Below are positions 11,496 through 23,122 of a stretch of 64,000 nucleotides of DNA, piece by piece. Positions within the stretch are counted from its first letter, which is position 1, and each line of letters starts with the position of its first letter. The stretch comes from Bryoerythrophyllum caledonicum (taxonomy: Eukaryota > Streptophyta > Bryopsida > Pottiales > Pottiaceae). Made by a program: the position numbers and the translations under genes. Below the pieces are notes generated by a model, which was not told where the DNA came from, did not search any database, and worked only from the letters and a program-made list of their open reading frames with translations. The DNA is taken from the NCBI GenBank assembly GCA_963971425.1, contig OZ020516.1:34088199-34152198 (forward strand), given 5' to 3'.

Positions 11496-12066
11496 TTCAG
11501 AAAGTTTGTGAAAGAAGTCGAGGTTCAGAAATTCCCAATTAACGTTTTATTTTTTGTGAACTTCAGATATTTTAGATTGACAATCCAAATGGTCTATGGA
11601 AAGGTTCACACCACATATTGATGTGGAATAAAAAGGGCAAAAAAATACAAAGACCTTTAAGTTTTATGAGCAAATAAGTTTTTTGGGACCTTGCCCGACA
11701 ATGTGTTACCATGTGTGAGAATGTTTGACATAGGCTAATTTGCTATTTTTCACTAATGATAATAACTTTTAGTACAATATGAAAGGAAAAAATATTACTT
11801 GCTAGTATTAAAATTTTCACATTCAATAGAATATCCTAGCAAATGTTTTTGAGGTGCCCAACGTGCCCGATTTTGCCAAATAAAATTGAAAACCCTAGAA
11901 CTTTTCCATGAAAATTGGATACGAGAAACATTTCATTTCCCATTTAGGTATTAGTAATGCCCATCTACAATGCATGTTTAATAGAAAAATGTTATAAATT
12001 GACACCATAGGAGTCCGGCTGATCTTTCAAATTCTCAATTCCGGACACTTGTCCTTTAGTGGCTAA
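11496..12066 (-). mobile_element. Family A copy, truncated, inverted
   Basis: Reads as the reverse complement of the left half of family A and ends with CACTTGTCCTTTAGTGGCTAA, the counterpart of the TTAACCCCGAAAGGACCAAG start at 33886. The other end is missing. It separates the recombinase exons from the second DUF7869 element. Confidence 0.65.
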
Positions 12067-12648
12067 TAAGTATGAATTAAAGTCATATAGTTGGATATGA
12101 CAAAAAATTCCGTTCCACTCGGTAATCATTGCACTAGAATGAGCAATTGTGAAATATTTTGTTGTGAAAATGCCTTGTTCCTTCAACGCTTTAGTAACAT
12201 ACTCAGAAGCTTTCATAAGATTTGATCGTACGGATTGAAAAATTAAAGTTTTTGTAATAGACAACATGGTTAATTTTCTTCCCTATGTTGAGTCGATTAC
12301 GAGAGTTCAATTTACTTCGTTTCAAAAGTTTGCATTACACGTGGTCTAGATTCATTACCATCATGTAAAGATTGATATTAGTATCTTGTACAACACTATT
12401 CAGGGATGGAAAGGGATATAGCATATTCAATGACACTGTGCAAGAGTTGATGCTCTACACGTGTTTAAATTTTTTCATTTCAAAGCAGTTTTATCAAAAG
12501 GTCCAATATCATCATCATAATTTGAACAATAAATATGTGTGTAGAAATATACCTTTTATCAGATGAATGGTGCTTTGAAGGTTAACAATTAGTACATGTA
12601 TTTTGACTAATTTGCAGCCATAATGTTCCTATTTTTTCAATAGTGATA

Positions 12649-15600
12649 ATGGAGAGCCGGACGATTCGGACTCCTTTGATACGGCCACACATCGAAAGGG
12701 ACAATATGCCTTCTAATAGCTCTGTGGGGGCCTGATTAGTACGAGCAGCACGTGCAAGGCAAATTCAACAAAGATCTGTTGGGATCATGACTTTATAATT
12801 GGAAAGGGCAGTAGAATTGCTTTCAGAAAGAGGAGATGTGGTGGGCTTAGCAACCAGGGAGCATGCATTCAAAAGTGGCATGGAATTGAATGGGTCGAAG
12901 TTGTTCCCATTCGAGGTGGCGGTGCGTATCACTAGGGTAGATGATGCATTGCATTGGACTGGAGAGATTGTAGGAGAACGCCTTGGCATGTGTGTGGGCT
13001 TGATCATTCGTTGGCATTGATCTTTGCTACGTGTAGTGGCTGTAGAACCTGATATCACAGGTGTCCATGGTGACATTGGATCACAGATAGAGCCTACACA
13101 AGTGATGGCCCCAGAATTTGATTTTTCTGAGTTCATCAACACACCAGGATCCACCCAGAGGTCTCGACGCAGTAGTGATGCTTCAAACGCCATAGATGAA
13201 AATTCGCCGTTTTCCCAATCTACTCCCTCAAATATCCAAGATTTGCCCCATGTAGATGGATTTGCTTATGTTAGACCAGCACGTCGTCCATATTCTATGC
13301 AAAATAGGAGAAGGAGAGATTCAAGGGAGCCATCATTGACATAAGCTGCACTATCTAAGGTATCGCTTAGAAACGTGCAAATTGCAATGGCACAAGGAGG
13401 ATGCAAACGCAATTGTTTGAGGGATGTTCCAGCAAGGTATCTATTGGACATGCAATATAATGCATGGGGTAATGAGTTTTCAGTTTGAAGTACGTGGATG
13501 AGACAAATGTTGGTTTCTTTTTACACATGGACGGAAGGAACTCATCGAGACAAGTTTGTAACAAAGTTAGATGGGAAAGAAGTTTGCAATGCTTGCTACG
13601 CTCTTGGGGTTGGATATTCACAGAGGCGCTTTAAGCAATTAAAGAAAAACTGTCTAATATATGGAAGAGTGACATCGATTCACTGCAATACCCTTTCAGA
13701 TCCGATAAGAGAGAGTACTAGAATGTCTGCAGCAGAGGCTTCCTTTAAATCGTTTGTCGATGAAGCTGGTTGTCCTCAACCTCATCGCTGTATTCGCCGT
13801 AAGAGTGACAACGAAGTGGTGCCTCTCATTCTCCTTCCTATGAATACAGCCAAATTTGATGTATTCAATTACGTGAACGAGGAGGTCAAGAGTATTTGTA
13901 ATGGGGAAACCATTTCTATGAGTTCGTTCCGGAGGATGTGGCGCATCAAGTATCCCCACGTTCAGGTACGTCCATTCTCGAGATTCTCAAAGTATTATCA
14001 TTGTTGGGAGTATAAATGTGCCATGGAAGGAACCACCAATGCAGATGCAAGGATAGAGATAAAGGAGTTGTTTATGTTGCATCTGCGCAACCAGATGGAA
14101 GAACGCAGGCATTATTGGATATTCAAGAGGTCGTGTTATATTAGCCCTGAGTTGTACATGAGCATCATAGTGGATGGCATGGACCAAAACACGACCATGG
14201 TACCGAGGGTCCGTCAGACTGTGAAGAACATTGAGCACCGGTTTGTGAAGACTCATTTGTGTGGTGCTCTTGTACATGGCATTGGTATATATTGCGACGT
14301 GTGGTTTGGGGCTCACCACAAACACGATAGCAATCAAGTCGTGAGTACATTGTTGTACGTGATTGGAGATGTGCTACGGAGGAGGGGCTTTTTGCCACCA
14401 ACATTGCGGATTCAGGCCGACAACTGCACGCGTGAGAACAAAAACATTTATATGTTTGCTCTATGTGCTACATTGGTGGGATTGGGGTTTTTTCAGGAGG
14501 TGGAACTATCTTTTCTTATAGTGGGCCATACACACGAAGATATTGATCAATGTTTCAGTTGTATATCAAATACGTTGAAGAGGTCGGACGTGGACTCGTT
14601 GAAGGAAATGATGAGTCTTATAGAACGAGGAACATCTCCTACGGAGGCATTTGTTAGCGCCCGGCTGCTAGAGAATGTATGGAATTGGAAATTGTTCATA
14701 ACTCCTCACTTATTGACAGGTCAGGATTCATTGGTGGGCATAACATTTCCGCACCACATGCGATTCTATATGGACAATCGAGAAGGGGCTCGTGAGGTTC
14801 GAATACAACACAAGCATTATTGCAAGGATCCATGGGGACCGGAGGCAGGGACGAAAACTTTGAGGTTGTTGCCAAATAGGGATGAACGACCATCGTTTGC
14901 GGAAGAATTTGCAGCGGACGAACGGGAGTTGAAGGCGTTGGATGACTTCATTGCATATAAACAAAGGTGCATTCAAAGGTTGCAGCATGAGGAGAAGAAT
15001 CGTGAGGCAAAAGTAGAGGCTGAAAGATTGAAACTCTATTTAGCTCAATTTCCACACAAAGACCGTAGCAATGAGCATCGTACCACACCGTTTTGGCCTT
15101 CAGAGTTCTCCAACACCGGACCTACAGGGAGCGCATCTTTGGATGTAATGGATGGTGGAAGTGAAGAAAATCGCGAGATAAATGTCGTAGAGCAGGTAGT
15201 GGCCATGCTTCCAAATGCCGAGGCTCGAGGATACTTTGGTCCTCGTAGAGGAAGAGCCTCTAATCAAGCAGTGCGTAGGGCACAACAAACAGAGCGCAAC
15301 TGTGTTGAGGAACGCGCCGAAGAAGGAACAATGTATGAAGGTAATCACGACCCATTTCCACCATTTAATCCACAATCTGATATCCGTTGTGGACAATTTG
15401 TAGCCTTGAGTGTTGATCGAGTAGAGATAGAAGGCGGTGTACCATTCTATGTGGGGAAAGTGATTGAGGAAGGAAAAAACCGATGGAGACTTAAGATTAA
15501 GGTTTGTTGGTATTGGCCCATCATCCAAAGGGGGGTTGCTGATGGACATGGGTCTTCTGCACAACGGTATGCAAATTGCATGGACTCAATCTGGGAGCTA

Positions 15601-15840
15601 TCTGGGGAGAGCCATAGTTGGGTAGAGAAAGATGCATGCATTTTTTCATGGGTAGACACACCGGAAAGAACCATGTCCGGGGCCAGCGGGTGCAGAAAGC
15701 GCAATGTATTTGGAGTGCAGGTTGAAAGCACGATTCGCATTCTTCAATCGGCAAAGGCACACATCCTACAATATATTGCAATGCAAACCGAAGCTATCGA
15801 TGACGACCGTTTGCAAGCAGCCCTAAATTCTATGGAGTAG
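12649..15840 (+). pseudogene. DUF7869-type protein of a TTAA element, candidate DDE-like transposase; N-terminal part broken
   Basis: One frame runs from the ATG at 12649 to the stop at 15838-15840, with stops at 12733 (TGA), 12796 (TAA), 13018 (TGA), 13342 (TAA) and 13486 (TGA); the final 780 codons from 13498 are open. Copy 1 has CGA, GAA and CGA at the first three stops. The open part has a CNACYALGVGYSQRRFKQL module typical of the N-terminal region of DUF7869 proteins. It is followed by three acidic motifs spaced like an RNase H-fold nuclease: IVDGMDQ (Asp226), IQADNCTRENKN (Asp308) and GHTHEDIDQ (Asp348/Asp350). Next come a charged coiled coil (about 475-525) and a C-terminal module with PFYVGKVIEE that may be an SH3-like fold. 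DUF7869 membership is judged from motif recall; nuclease function is inference. The element's right end is at 16613. Confidence 0.7.
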
Positions 15841-16613
15841 ATAGTGTGCCTTTTTGAGAGTATACTAGTTGTGTATGGTAATTGATATATAGTGTATGTG
15901 TAAGAGTAGTATATTCTAAGGGTGATTTAAGACGTTAGGTCATTAATCCTTTAGAGTAAAGCTATGTTTACTATTGGTGCTAAGTCCAATTGTTGAAGCA
16001 TCTATATTTAGTTTTCACCATTGTATGCATTATGTACTATGTAGAATATCTTTTAATCAACTGCCAACCCTTGCAAAAAGTATGTTTTTTTGTAATTACG
16101 TCTGTTTATATACTACAATTCTTCAAATCTATCTTTGGAATATTGTGAAACTATATTAAATACACATTTATCTAGTATTAACGAGGGGCCACCACAAATT
16201 AGTTGAAAATGCCAAAAAATCGCTTCCAATATGAACAACCATGATTGTACATAATATTGTTGTAGAAGCTCAATTTTTTTTCCTTAGGAAAACATTTTTT
16301 TTCTTTGATTTTTTTTTTTTTTTTCAATTTTGCCACTTTTGTTCGCAATGGCGGCCGTTGTACCCAAGTGCACTTTTAAATGGCCAAGTGCATAATTTCT
16401 TAATTGCGTGTTCATCATGATGGTATAATATTTAGACCATGTGTAATGCAAAAATTTACACGAAGTGAAGTCAAAGTTTGCTAATCCTTTAAAAGCATGG
16501 ATGGAAGAATCTTGCTTTTCACTTCAACCACTGTAATTTTACTATCAGTATGGTTGAAGTTTCTGAGATTTTATGGTCAATTAAGTTCATTTGTCTTAAA
16601 GTTACTTTAGAGG
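15841..16613 (+). mobile_element. 3' flank and right terminus of the DUF7869 element
   Basis: It ends GTTACTTTAGAGG followed by TTAA at 16614-16617, matching the family A terminus TTAACCCCTAAATTACTTTGA at 41704. From about 16425 the sequence follows the family A right half (TTTAGACCATGTGTAATGCAAAAA). This links the DUF7869 gene to the non-autonomous family A elements. A T-rich tract lies near 16275-16325. Confidence 0.6.
16381..16412. repeat. 32-bp inverted repeat, right arm (partner 142-173)
   Basis: Reverse complement of the arm at 142-173 with two mismatches. It lies 540 bases downstream of the DUF7869 stop codon, at the point where family A sequence resumes. Confidence 0.6.
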
Positions 16614-16865
16614 TTAATGAGTTTGGGTAGACAAGAATGACAATCTAGCACTATGAAGGTTACAAAGGATTGAATGAAGCCAAAAAATACTTGGGCTTCC
16701 CGTTAGGGTGATTCTAGCATTTAGCCATTCTTGAAAACACAAAACTTCCAATTTTGGAATTGAAGTGTTTGAACTTTACATCCAAGTTCATAGACTCAAT
16801 CAATGTTCAATAAATAAAACCTATGTTCTTAATATCACAAATGGTGCATAAATGATGTGATTTAA

Positions 16866-16988
16866 CCCTTTAACTACAAGCGACAATGTACAAAATTTGA
16901 AATGACAACAACAAGTACATTTCAGACAACAACATAACGGCGCCAGGTACACTTTAGATTTGTACATAGTCCTCTTGTCATTAAAGGG
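16866..16988. mobile_element. TTAA-bounded 123-bp MITE
   Basis: Flanked by TTAA at 16862-16865 and 16989-16992. The left end is CCCTTTAACTACAAGCGAC and the right end, reverse complemented, is CCCTTTAATGACAAGAGGAC, a terminal repeat of about 15 matches in 20. Too short to code. Confidence 0.75.
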
Positions 16989-16992
16989 TTAA

Positions 16993-17996
16993 GGGCATGC
17001 CCAACAATTCTAGAATCAAGGCCCCTAAGCGGGGCTTTAGCAAGGGCTATTTTCAGGCCATGAAAGGGATTGCAGTTGCTCGCCCTACTAGCCCTTGAAA
17101 TCTCTCAAATTCTCTTTGGGCCAATGAGTGACAAGAACAAGATTTACACGATGACAATGAGTGCAAGAACGAGGGCACTCTACAAAAGCCTACTTATGAC
17201 GTACACCTTTGTTTTTGAAAGGCTCACAAAACATGTAGAGTGTTTAAGGACATTTGTGAGGATCCATTAGCATGTTGTCCGGCTTGCTTCAATGCTATTT
17301 GCCGTTTGAGTGGTTGTTCCAATGAGTTGTTGGCGATGCTATAATAATAATCGCATACAATTGGAAATTTCGGATGAAAGTGCACCAAAATGACCAATTC
17401 TGCTCTTGTAGATTGGCCAGTATACCTTAATCCGTAAAGAAGCAAGTGTACTTGCAGGGGACAATTTTTCCCTTTGAGTGCAATTATCATTCAATCCGTA
17501 AGATCAAAATTCACAATTTTTTTACAAAATAGTCTCGTGTAAGTTTAGAAGAAGATCCTACAATTTTATTTTCAAAAAGTTCATCTTGGCAGTTCTTAAT
17601 CAATGGAGTAGAGATTCCTCTAAAATGCTTTGGTCTTTTCATGGAAATTGATGTGTATAGAAATAGGTTGTGCTTGAATGCAGCTTAGGACCAACAATTC
17701 CATAATCAATTTTTTTTAAATGACAAAAATGCTACAACTTGCACTTTCAAGGAGTTGAGTGAGCTATTCAAGTACATAATACGTGGAGATACGTAGGCCA
17801 TACCTTGCAATATGGATGATAAACCTAGATCTTTCCCTATAATATTTATGCTATACCTATGTGATATCCGTGGACATCATCTCAAAAGGTGGCCAAATAC
17901 TTATGATGCTCGTTGACATTCTAGCTAAATTTCATTCTTTCTTTCATTTTCCCATTGTTTGTAAGTAGCAAACCGAATTTTCTTGTAGCTTTTCAA
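16993..17996. other. No gene recognised
   Basis: AT-rich sequence with only short reading frames in all frames. No repeat family seen elsewhere in the window is recognised here. Confidence 0.4.
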
Positions 17997-18586
17997 CTAA
18001 CCTCTAAAGGGACCAAGTGTCCAAAATGGGCACATTGCCGACCAAGTGTCCAAAAAAGAACTTAGAGATCTTCATATTTTTTAATTTTTTTTCCACAACA
18101 TTATGTAGTGTAAATCTTCTTATTGACCATTCGGATGATCAATATGAAACATATTAATTTCATAGAAAATCAAAACGCAAATTAGCAATTTTTGAACCTC
18201 CACTCCTTGCACAGTTGTTTTGAATATGCTACACCGCTCCTCTACCTCCAAAATTTGGTGTGTAAGGAACTAGCATCATGCTCAACACAATGGTAATGGA
18301 TTTAGACCTTGTCTAGTGAATTTTTTTGATACCAAGTGAAGTCAAAGTCTGCTGATCCACTGAACGCAAGGAAGAAAATGAACCATTTGTTTGACTTCAA
18401 ACACTATAATCTTTCAATCCGTGCAGTAAAAGTTTATGAAATTTTGTGAATATGTTACTGAATAAGAAGTATTTGAGACCCTACGGTCGAAACTAGAAAT
18501 CAAAGTTTTTGTTTCCTTCTTTATTCATTGCACTAGAATCCGACTATTTTGAAGTGTTTTTGATGTGAAACTGTCACGGTACCTTA

Positions 18587-18993
18587 GAGCATCTCCATCC
18601 CCCGCGGGGAATTTTCCATGCCAAGGCGGGAAAGATGCGTGAAGAGCAAATACGGGATCGACGCTGGTTGGGAGGGCGTGCACCGGAAGCGGGAACGGAT
18701 GGGCCGGGGAAACAAAAAGGATGTTGCGGAAACAGAAACGCAAAGGAAACTGATGCAAGAAAGGAAACTTGAGTGTCATAGCCACTCACCAACAGACACG
18801 TGGCGGACAGTGAGTGGAGGACGGAGACGGTCGTTTTTTGCGCAGGCCCGGCATCGCAGGCTCCTTCGCTATTGCAGGCAGGTAATCCCCGGCCCCGGCC
18901 GACCGTATTAGAGGGTACCGTTCCCCGTGTGGCTTTCACGCACATCATCACATAATAACGGGCATTTTTTGCGGGGCCCCAGTGGAGATGCTC
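18587..18993. mobile_element. PIF/Harbinger-type MITE (Tourist-like), 407 bp
   Basis: The ends are GAGCATCTCCATCCCC and, reverse complemented, GAGCATCTCCACTGG. TTA flanks both sides (18584-18586 and 18994-18996). Three-base TTA duplication and this terminal sequence are typical of plant Harbinger MITEs. It is GC-rich inside; the ORFs there are chance. Confidence 0.85.
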
Positions 18994-18996
18994 TTA

Positions 18997-19388
18997 GAGC
19001 ATCTCCACCTCAAGACGGAGAACCACCAAATTGGAGTTTTTGTGAGGTCAAAAAGTTGCACCCATCACCTCAAAACGGGGAAACTTTATAAAATTTTAGA
19101 AGTTTTGGTGCATGGCACACCAAAAGCTCCTTGGATGGGGGGAGTGCGCCATTTTTTGATGTTGGTGACACACCCATACCCTCGCGACACATGGCGCCAT
19201 GTCATTGATGTCGACACGTGGCACCGTGTCATTGGTGGCGGGAGGTAAAAGGTCAAAGCATTTTTTTGGGTAAAATTTTTTGGAGCTTGGGGTGGAGCCA
19301 AGCAAGCACCAAACCCTCAACCACTCCTGGCATGAAATTTTTTTTCCGTTCTAGCGTGGAAAATTCCACGCCAGGAGTGGAGATGCTC
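18997..19388. mobile_element. PIF/Harbinger-type MITE, 392 bp, adjacent to the previous one
   Basis: The ends are GAGCATCTCCACCTC and, reverse complemented, GAGCATCTCCACTCC. TTA at 18994-18996 and 19389-19391. It shares one TTA with the neighbouring MITE, so one inserted exactly at the edge of the other. Internal sequences differ. Confidence 0.85.
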
Positions 19389-19399
19389 TTAGGGGCTAA

Positions 19400-21282
19400 T
19401 TGAGAAATCGCTGCTCGGGAGTGCTGAGTGCGCACACTGCTCAGGAAGTTGACTGGGAGAAGTGGGTCAGGTAGGCAGCAGGGGAGTAAGTTCTTGCATT
19501 ATTATTATTGTGGAAAGTCGTCTGCTCATGATTTTCAGCGAAATTCCTCGTTTGGCGTGCAAAGTGCATAGTGCTCAGACACAGTCATAAAGTGCTCATC
19601 AAAAGCGGAGCAGAACCCCACACCTTTACTCAGCAACTTTGGTACACCATAGATAAATTGGGTAATTGCGATTAATCCTGCATTGTTCCCGTTTCCTAAA
19701 CCACAGTAGGCCAACGCACATGACGACCATATGGGGCTTCATCTCCCAGATATGGTCCCTAAAAGTTTGGGTTTGGCTCCTCATGCCCACATGAGTTTCA
19801 CGGTAAAATTCGATGTGGTTCCAAACCAAACCGCTTGGTTACCCTACTCTAATTCACCTTTTAACCATATTATTACCACAATGTTCCCAATGCATTCCCA
19901 ATGCGTTCCCATGTTGTTCCCTCAAAGTTCCCACTGTGTCCCACAGTTCCCAACACGTTCTCCATGTTCCCAAGGTGTTCACAAAGTGTTCCCAATGCAT
20001 TTACTTGTGGGAACCAATTTACATATGTAAAAATTTATCTAAATTTACCTTTTGTTTAGTGGGGCCCACCACCAATCGTTGGGGGCTCCCAACAGAGGCT
20101 CATCCGTAGACATGTGCATCTGCCTAGTGCCTGCTGCACCAGCTGCATGCATAACATTCGGTTGAATTCAGCAACAACCAACTCCAATCAAAGCAGAAAT
20201 GTTGCCACCACCGGGTTCGACTCCAATTGGAATCTCTTCAAACCATATAGACGGATGGTATGGGAAGGGCGTGTGGACAAAACCTGGCCCCTATTTTTAC
20301 GTTGGAGGGGGGGCCTATTTAGATCAAGATGGGCCCTTTGAGGGTAACTTGGGACTGCATGCCCCAAATTTGGCCCAAAAATTTCCAAAAAAAGCTTATG
20401 GATTCCAATTAAATAAGGCAGAAAAAAGAGGTCTATACCTAGTCCACCCTCTGTGACATCCGTCTTCATGAAATAAAGATATCCCTTTAATTAGGGTTGT
20501 TTCGAGGTTGTGTGTGGTAGATAGAGTGATAGGATGACGTGGGTTAGGGAGCTTCGTTTGTTGTCCGGTTTGTTGTTGTGGCATGGCCGGCCCTTGCACA
20601 GAAAGTAGCCATTTACATAGAAGAGAAATTTTGAAAAAATAAAATAAAGAATAATTGTTAGATTTAACATTTGAATAGTGGATAGAATCATTGTGCCTTC
20701 TTTTGTTTAGAGCAAAAAGTATTCCTAAGAAAGTAACATCTTTAATTTCTACACATTTTTATGTAAAACAATGACGGTTGCCAAGAACTTTTCTTCACTG
20801 CTACCTCCCTCTAAGAAAGTGCATCATTCAACTTTGCAATCGTCTAATCAAATTCTACAATGGTACTATTTAGCTCTATACTACCTTGTCCACTCTCTTC
20901 GTTTGAAATTCAAAATCCTACAACTTTAGTTTCATGTGTTTGTTAAGAAAAAAAATCCCCATGAAGCTACTACTCACCGACATCTCCATAGCTACCCAAA
21001 ATCACTGGAAGCCCACTTCAAGACTTTTGGTCTGTAGGGGTCAAATATTGTCTTTGGATGCATTGATCTCTAAGTAGTCCAAATTTGCACTTTGTAAAGT
21101 CCCTCATATCGAGACTTATGGGTTCCTTTTTAGTGTTGATATGACGAAACACTATATTCACACCAGCCCCCTCTTGGAGGGTGACGTTCTTTGTCTTGTT
21201 ATGAGTCCTCTTCATGCTTATTCCATTAGAGAAAAATGTGAAGACACTATCAACATCAAACTTGCATCAATGAGACTTCATA
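19400..21282. other. No gene recognised; degenerate GTTCCCA repeats at 19880-20005
   Basis: A run of about ten imperfect GTTCCCAATGC/GTTCCCAC-like words occupies 19880-20005. A GGGTTCGACTCC string at 20212 resembles an RNA polymerase III B box but has no tRNA around it. Nothing else is recognised. Confidence 0.4.
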
Positions 21283-21309
21283 TTGATTCAAATAGAGATT
21301 AAACAACCA

Positions 21310-22090
21310 ACAATGATTGGTTGCAGAGAATCCTCCCTAAACAAACAAAACTTATCTTTGGGTTCCAAATATTACATCAACAACTTCAAACTCAGATGGC
21401 GCAATGTGTGGGATAAAGATCATAGTGGAAAAGAAGCCGGACTCATTTGGCAATTTTGGCAGAAAGTTGTTGTTGTGAACCAATGGAAGAAACGCGCTTC
21501 TCCGCACATCGATGACAGCTGCAATGTTTGTAGTACGGGTGATCAGGAGAGCATTCTGCATAGGTTCTGGAGTTGTAGCCAAGCTAGAAGCTCGTGGGAT
21601 TATGTGAATGAGATTCTTCGACGTCTTAGCAAGTCCCCGCACTCCCAATGGGGTAGTGTTAATTTTCAAGCATGCTCTCTTTGATAGTTGGCCCCCCCGG
21701 AAATTTGCAAACCTTAGTAGAATCTAGCTCCTTATTAGAGGTATTACTCTCTAGACTCTCTCGCTTGCCAGAAACGACTGGGTATTAAACCAGAATAGAT
21801 GGAATCACTACAGGATTGAGAACGTCATTTGGCAAGGCCTCACGGACTATGGTAGGATTGTTTGGGGCAGAGTTCTGACTGCCAACACTGAGGCTAGTAG
21901 AAACAAGGTGGCAAACCTTTTCGACTCCACTTGGGGTTGCCATGAGTTGATGTGTAGCATTCAAGGTGATCACATTGCTTGGGTCAAAGAGTTTCATGTT
22001 AGTTCGGAGTCTTGAGTCTTTGGTGTTGCCGGAACTAGTGCGCTTGTTTGTACTGGCGACTTTTTGCAATCAAACCTAGTTTGTTTTGTT
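21310..22090 (+). mobile_element. Non-LTR retrotransposon (L1-like LINE) 3' end remnant
   Basis: The segment at 21310-21684 encodes a reverse-transcriptase zinc-binding (zf-RVT) domain: KLRWRNVWDKDHSGKEAGL, then CNVCSTGDQESILHRFWSC with the C-x2-C...H...C pattern, then W at SSWDYV. After a stop and a frameshift near 21685 the typical L1 tail follows (LARNDWVLNQNRW, WQGLTDYGRIVWGRV), ending in TGA near 22015. An A-rich tail (AAAAAATAAATAAATAA) ends the element. The upstream reverse transcriptase and endonuclease are absent, so the copy is 5' truncated as usual for LINEs. Confidence 0.8.
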
Positions 22091-22128
22091 TCAAAAAATA
22101 AATAAATAATTTATTTTTTAAAAATAAT

Positions 22129-22133
<5 letters not shown>

Positions 22134-22162
<29 letters not shown>
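22134..22162. repeat. (TA)n microsatellite
   Basis: A simple TA repeat of about 13 units directly after the LINE tail. Confidence 0.9.
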
Positions 22163-22166
<4 letters not shown>

Positions 22167-22615
22167 GATCACATAACATCAATCAAATTGTGAATCCAAG
22201 TATAAGACTATATTGAGAGGTTTTCCATCCAAAGCTAGATAAACCACCATCACTCTGATGATAGTAAATCTAGGGTATAACTTGGGTCATATAAAGCCAA
22301 AGCTAATTACAGTCGGCTCTCTATAAATGTTACTCCTCGGGAGCAGGATTTTTGGTAACACTTATGAAGTTATAACATATAACGTTTATAGAACTAGATA
22401 CCGACGATTAGTAACACTTACAAAAATAACACTTATGAAATATAATACCGATGGTTTGTAACATTTAAAGAAATAACACATATGAAACTTGATAGTGATG
22501 ATTAATAACATTTAATGAAATAACACTTGTAAAACTTCAAAGAAAAATCCATAACATATAGAGGATATGAAAGCTGAAAATACAAAAAATATAAACCATT
22601 ACGCAACTATATTCA

Positions 22616-22674
22616 ACTCAACTAAACTCAACTAAACTCAACTAAACTCAACTAAACTCAACTAAACTAAGCTT
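22616..22674. repeat. 11-bp minisatellite ACTCAACTAAA
   Basis: Five near-perfect units immediately downstream of the pogo-like ORF remnant. Confidence 0.85.
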
Positions 22675-22717
22675 TATCGAAGAAAGAATCCATAGTGGAT
22701 GGATGAGTATCTTCCAT

Positions 22718-23122
22718 TCAGGCAATTGCCATATCTTGCATAAGAGTTTGAACCAAGTTGATGCGTGATGAAACAACACGTGGTCTTTGCTGAAGGAATT
22801 TCTTCACAATATGAAGTGCGCCTTCAACAGTGTCAAATCCAACCACCTCGTCTACCGCATCATTTATTACCTCATCTGCAACAATCTCTAAGTCTTTGGA
22901 AGGAAGCATGTCTAGAATATCCTCCTCAGTAGGCTCATAGGGATTATTTACATCAAAGTCTACCTCATAGTTTATGAACTCATGAGTGTCCATAACATCG
23001 CTATCTTTTAGGTCTGAAGATAAAAGTGAAAGCCGATGAGGCATGCACCCATTTGGAAGTTTTAAAAAAATAAATTTAAATTTTAAAATTTTAAAAATAA
23101 AATAGTCACAGCCAGCAATCAA
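22718..23122 (-). pseudogene. Pogo/Tigger-like transposase C-terminal remnant
   Basis: A frame of 134 codons. The C-terminal ~80 residues (from about DMLPSKDLEIV to the stop) look like the tail of CENP-B/Tigger/jerky-type transposases, acidic and with a repeated hydrophobic pattern. The N-terminal part of this frame is low complexity (FKILKFKFIFLKL) and probably intronic or unrelated. The helix-turn-helix and DDE domains are missing, so the product would be inactive. Confidence 0.55.

Larger units (their letters stand above)
18001..19395 (+). mobile_element. Family A copy 2, internally deleted, interrupted by two MITEs
   Basis: It begins CCTCTAAAGGGACC after CTAA (17997-18000). It reaches GGTACCTTA at 18586, is interrupted by two adjacent Harbinger MITEs, and finishes with GGGG at 19392-19395 followed by CTAA (19396-19399). 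The flanking tetranucleotide is CTAA on both sides rather than TTAA. Compared with the 912-951 bp copies, about 360 bp of the interior are missing next to a duplicated GACCAAGTGTCCAAAA. Confidence 0.8.

Noticed and set aside
20200..20240. tRNA gene suggested by GGGTTCGACTCC
   Set aside because: No A box, anticodon stem or acceptor pairing can be drawn around it.
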